Shown: positions 62,505 to 64,000 of the stretch, piece by piece | Position numbering within the stretch: position 1 is the first letter of the stretch | How the letters are laid out: each line of letters starts with the position of its first letter | Origin: Branchiostoma floridae | Lineage: Eukaryota; Chordata; Leptocardii; Amphioxiformes; Branchiostomatidae | DNA length: 64,000 bases | Reading direction: 5' to 3' | Assembly (NCBI RefSeq): GCF_000003815.2 | Contig: NC_049979.1 | Location: 21,594,518-21,658,517, forward strand | Notes under the pieces: model-generated | The model's database searches: none | What the model saw: the letters and a program-made list of their open reading frames with translations, nothing else | What the model was told of the DNA's origin: nothing | Made by a program: the position numbers and the translations under genes

Positions 62505-62680
62505 ATTTTGGCGCAAGGTGGTCATGTGGTTAGGGTTGTGACTCAAAATCTCGATATAAACACTCGAACCCATGAAAGGCCCTAGTGTCATGCCCTTGGG
62601 AAAAGCACATTTAAGAACTCCTGTTTCCTCACTGGACTCAGGTGTAAATTAGTACCTAATAGTACGTTACGTGTTCTAAG
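62505..62680 (+). mobile_element. tRNA-derived SINE, family A copy 1
   Basis: The left part has an A-box-like TGGTCATGTGG at 62519-62529 followed by TTAGGGTTGTGACTC, as in a tRNA D-arm head, and a weak B box CACTCGAACCC at 62561-62571. The body, with CCCTTGGGAAAAGCAC and CTCAGGTGTAAATTAGTACC, matches a SINE body I associate with amphioxus genomes (memory, not checked). A related body on the minus strand lies at about 22790-23010. The 3' end is not sharp; the sequence after about 62680 is not clearly part of it. Confidence 0.65.
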
Positions 62681-63615
62681 GACATTACAAGCTGCTGCGA
62701 GGCCCAAAGCTACACCAGTTCTTCCTGTAAAGCTATCTGCCACCAAAACGTCAAGACAGTAATGTATTGCACAAATGATACAGAAACCTGTCGTTTTGCT
62801 GCAGTACCAAGGATAGCCACCAGGTGGCCCAAATGTTTTTGATTGTTAAGGCTCTTTCACTTATGCTGATCGCAAATATCTAGAAACACAAAAACACGGA
62901 CAGGACACACAAAAACAAGACGCACACCCAAAACAATATCTCAATTTTTCAGGGAGGTGAAAATAAATAGGTACCAGTGCGGACTCTGGCTTTGACCGCT
63001 CTGCTGCCTAAATGACGTGTTGGATTTTATCTGTTGAATAAATTGTATTCATTGTTTAGTGTGTGACTACTTTGTAACTAAAGTGTGTGCTGATTTAGCA
63101 ACGCAAACCCAGTGCCTTTACAAAATTATCCAGTCACAATAATAACCTTCATTAATGAAAATACAGTGACAGAGATAAACATACTTTATGAGTGCATGCT
63201 TAAATTGTTTCAATAATACTAGCAGCACTGATAATTAACGATTAAAGAGCGACAGATGGCTTGAACGATCGCAAACTGAACATAAACATTTCATAATTGG
63301 AAGCTTGGGGATGGTTTTTGCAATTAGTACCTGAAATATTTAATTTACTGTGCTGGAGACCTTTTGAATAAAATACAGGTTCTTAGCATACGTAAATTGA
63401 TGGTGTATATGTTGTATATTGAAAAGATGAGAAAAGATATTAAAAAAACTCCTATAGTTTGACATCATCTTTATTGACAGAAATAGAAAAGGGACATATA
63501 GGAATCAAAAGCATATGATAAGGTAAAATGCCAAATAGCTGAAGTAGAAATAGTTTTAGAATTGCTTCAATTATCTTTTGTTTTATTCTTCTTGAATACC
63601 ATTATTTTGTATTGT
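62681..63615. other. No gene; possible SINE flank and reversed AATAAAG repeat
   Basis: The first 120 bases may still be SINE-associated. The minus-strand CAATAAAG motif at about 63459-63478 resembles the one at 31.0 kb. The rest is AT-rich. Confidence 0.35.
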
Positions 63616-63663
63616 TTGCAATTAGCCCTCGGGCATGAATTTGCAATAACGTTATCTATACAA
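63616..63663 (+). repeat. Short dispersed repeat, copy 2
   Basis: TTTGCAATTAGCCCTCGGGC followed by ATGAATTTGCAATAAC; differs from the 29.1-kb copy at a few positions. Both are preceded by a TTGTATT or TGTATTT tract and followed by TTAT.TATA, so homology runs past the core. Confidence 0.65.
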
Positions 63664-63745
63664 TCTTTCTGTCTCTGAGTCATTCCATCAGTTTGAATGT
63701 GACATGTCGAAATCGGTGAGATCAATAATGTGTGTTGATATACGT

Positions 63746-63996
63746 CCTTTATATGTCCATTCTACTCGGACGGTGCTCTCGCCTCGCGCTCTCGGCAACT
63801 TCAAATTTGGCAGATCGCTCAAAAAATTGTATTAAAAGGATTTTTTTTAAATAATTTGTGTGTTTTTGTTGTCTTTTCTGTAATGACACCTTTTTGTATT
63901 TTGCATAACGAACCCAGTATGAAATTGTATGTAACACAGATCCGTTTAGGCACACAACGAGCGCAGCGCAATCGCCGCCTAGTGGAAAGAGTCTTT
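63746..63996. mobile_element. MITE family 1, second copy at the window edge
   Basis: Same order as the 10.95-kb copy: CGGACGGTGCTCTCGCC near the left end, core TTTGTGTGTTTTTGTTGTCT, and GAGCGCAGCGCAATCGCCGC followed by CTAGTGGAAAGAG at the right. The left outer end is more diverged (TGTCCATTCTAC in place of CTTTCCACTT). The element appears to end just inside the window. Confidence 0.8.
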
Positions 63997-64000
63997 ACAC

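Noticed and set aside
1-64000. Search for CRISPR arrays, rRNA genes, bacterial-type operons and integrated viral genomes
   Set aside because: No regularly spaced repeats with unique spacers, no rRNA text, no ribosome-binding-site/operon layout, and no capsid, envelope, integrase or protease motifs were seen.

Overview
The window looks like an intron or intergenic stretch of an animal nuclear genome. It is mostly AT-rich, has no operon-like gene packing and few long reading frames, and carries many worn transposable-element pieces, tRNA-derived SINEs, MITE-like inverted-repeat elements and short microsatellites. Repeat style (a CR1/Jockey-group LINE with an AAAT tail, two tRNA-SINE families, a TTCGCGG-rich MITE) suggests a marine invertebrate deuterostome, with amphioxus (Branchiostoma) my first guess. 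That identification is inference from memory of such repeats; no host gene in the window settles it.

Layout. 1-5.2 kb: mostly unannotated DNA with one possible exon (about 3.0-3.25 kb, minus) and a worn MITE near 0.7 kb. 5.26-8.15 kb: the one clear coding object, a 5'-truncated but otherwise open LINE ORF2 on the minus strand. It has the end of its endonuclease domain, a full reverse transcriptase with YADD, a 3'UTR holding a tandem duplication, and an AAAT-type tail. Its ORF also has an in-frame 90-bp tandem duplication. 10-12.5 kb: a tRNA-derived SINE (minus), a complete MITE with about 20-bp inverted ends, and a perfect 24-bp-arm hairpin. 18-19.9 kb: two small reverse-transcriptase relics and a TA/TG microsatellite. 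20.97-21.38 kb and 32.13-32.32 kb: two old tandem duplications of unknown sequence. 22.8-23.0 kb: a SINE relic of the same family as one at 62.5 kb. 34.7-34.9 kb: a MITE made of repeated TTCGCGG units. 37.9-39.2 kb: a possible exon, an Arg-rich LINE-like scrap and a frameshifted reading-frame pair. 40.87-41.27 kb and 45.59-45.95 kb: C-terminal LINE ORF2 relics of two different types. 46-59.9 kb: little recognisable apart from one more MITE copy at 47.9 kb. 59.95-64 kb: a second copy of the 10-kb SINE, the 62.5-kb SINE, a short repeat shared with 29.1 kb, and a complete second MITE copy at the right edge.

The LINE explains part of the rest: SINEs depend on LINE machinery in trans, and several LINE lineages have left pieces here. 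I found no CRISPR array, rRNA, convincing functional tRNA, or host gene that can be named, and no new multi-gene system. The most unusual signals are the in-frame duplication in the LINE ORF, the duplicated LINE 3'UTR, the perfect 12.3-kb hairpin, the dispersed MITE family, and a few exon-like open stretches flanked by good splice signals.
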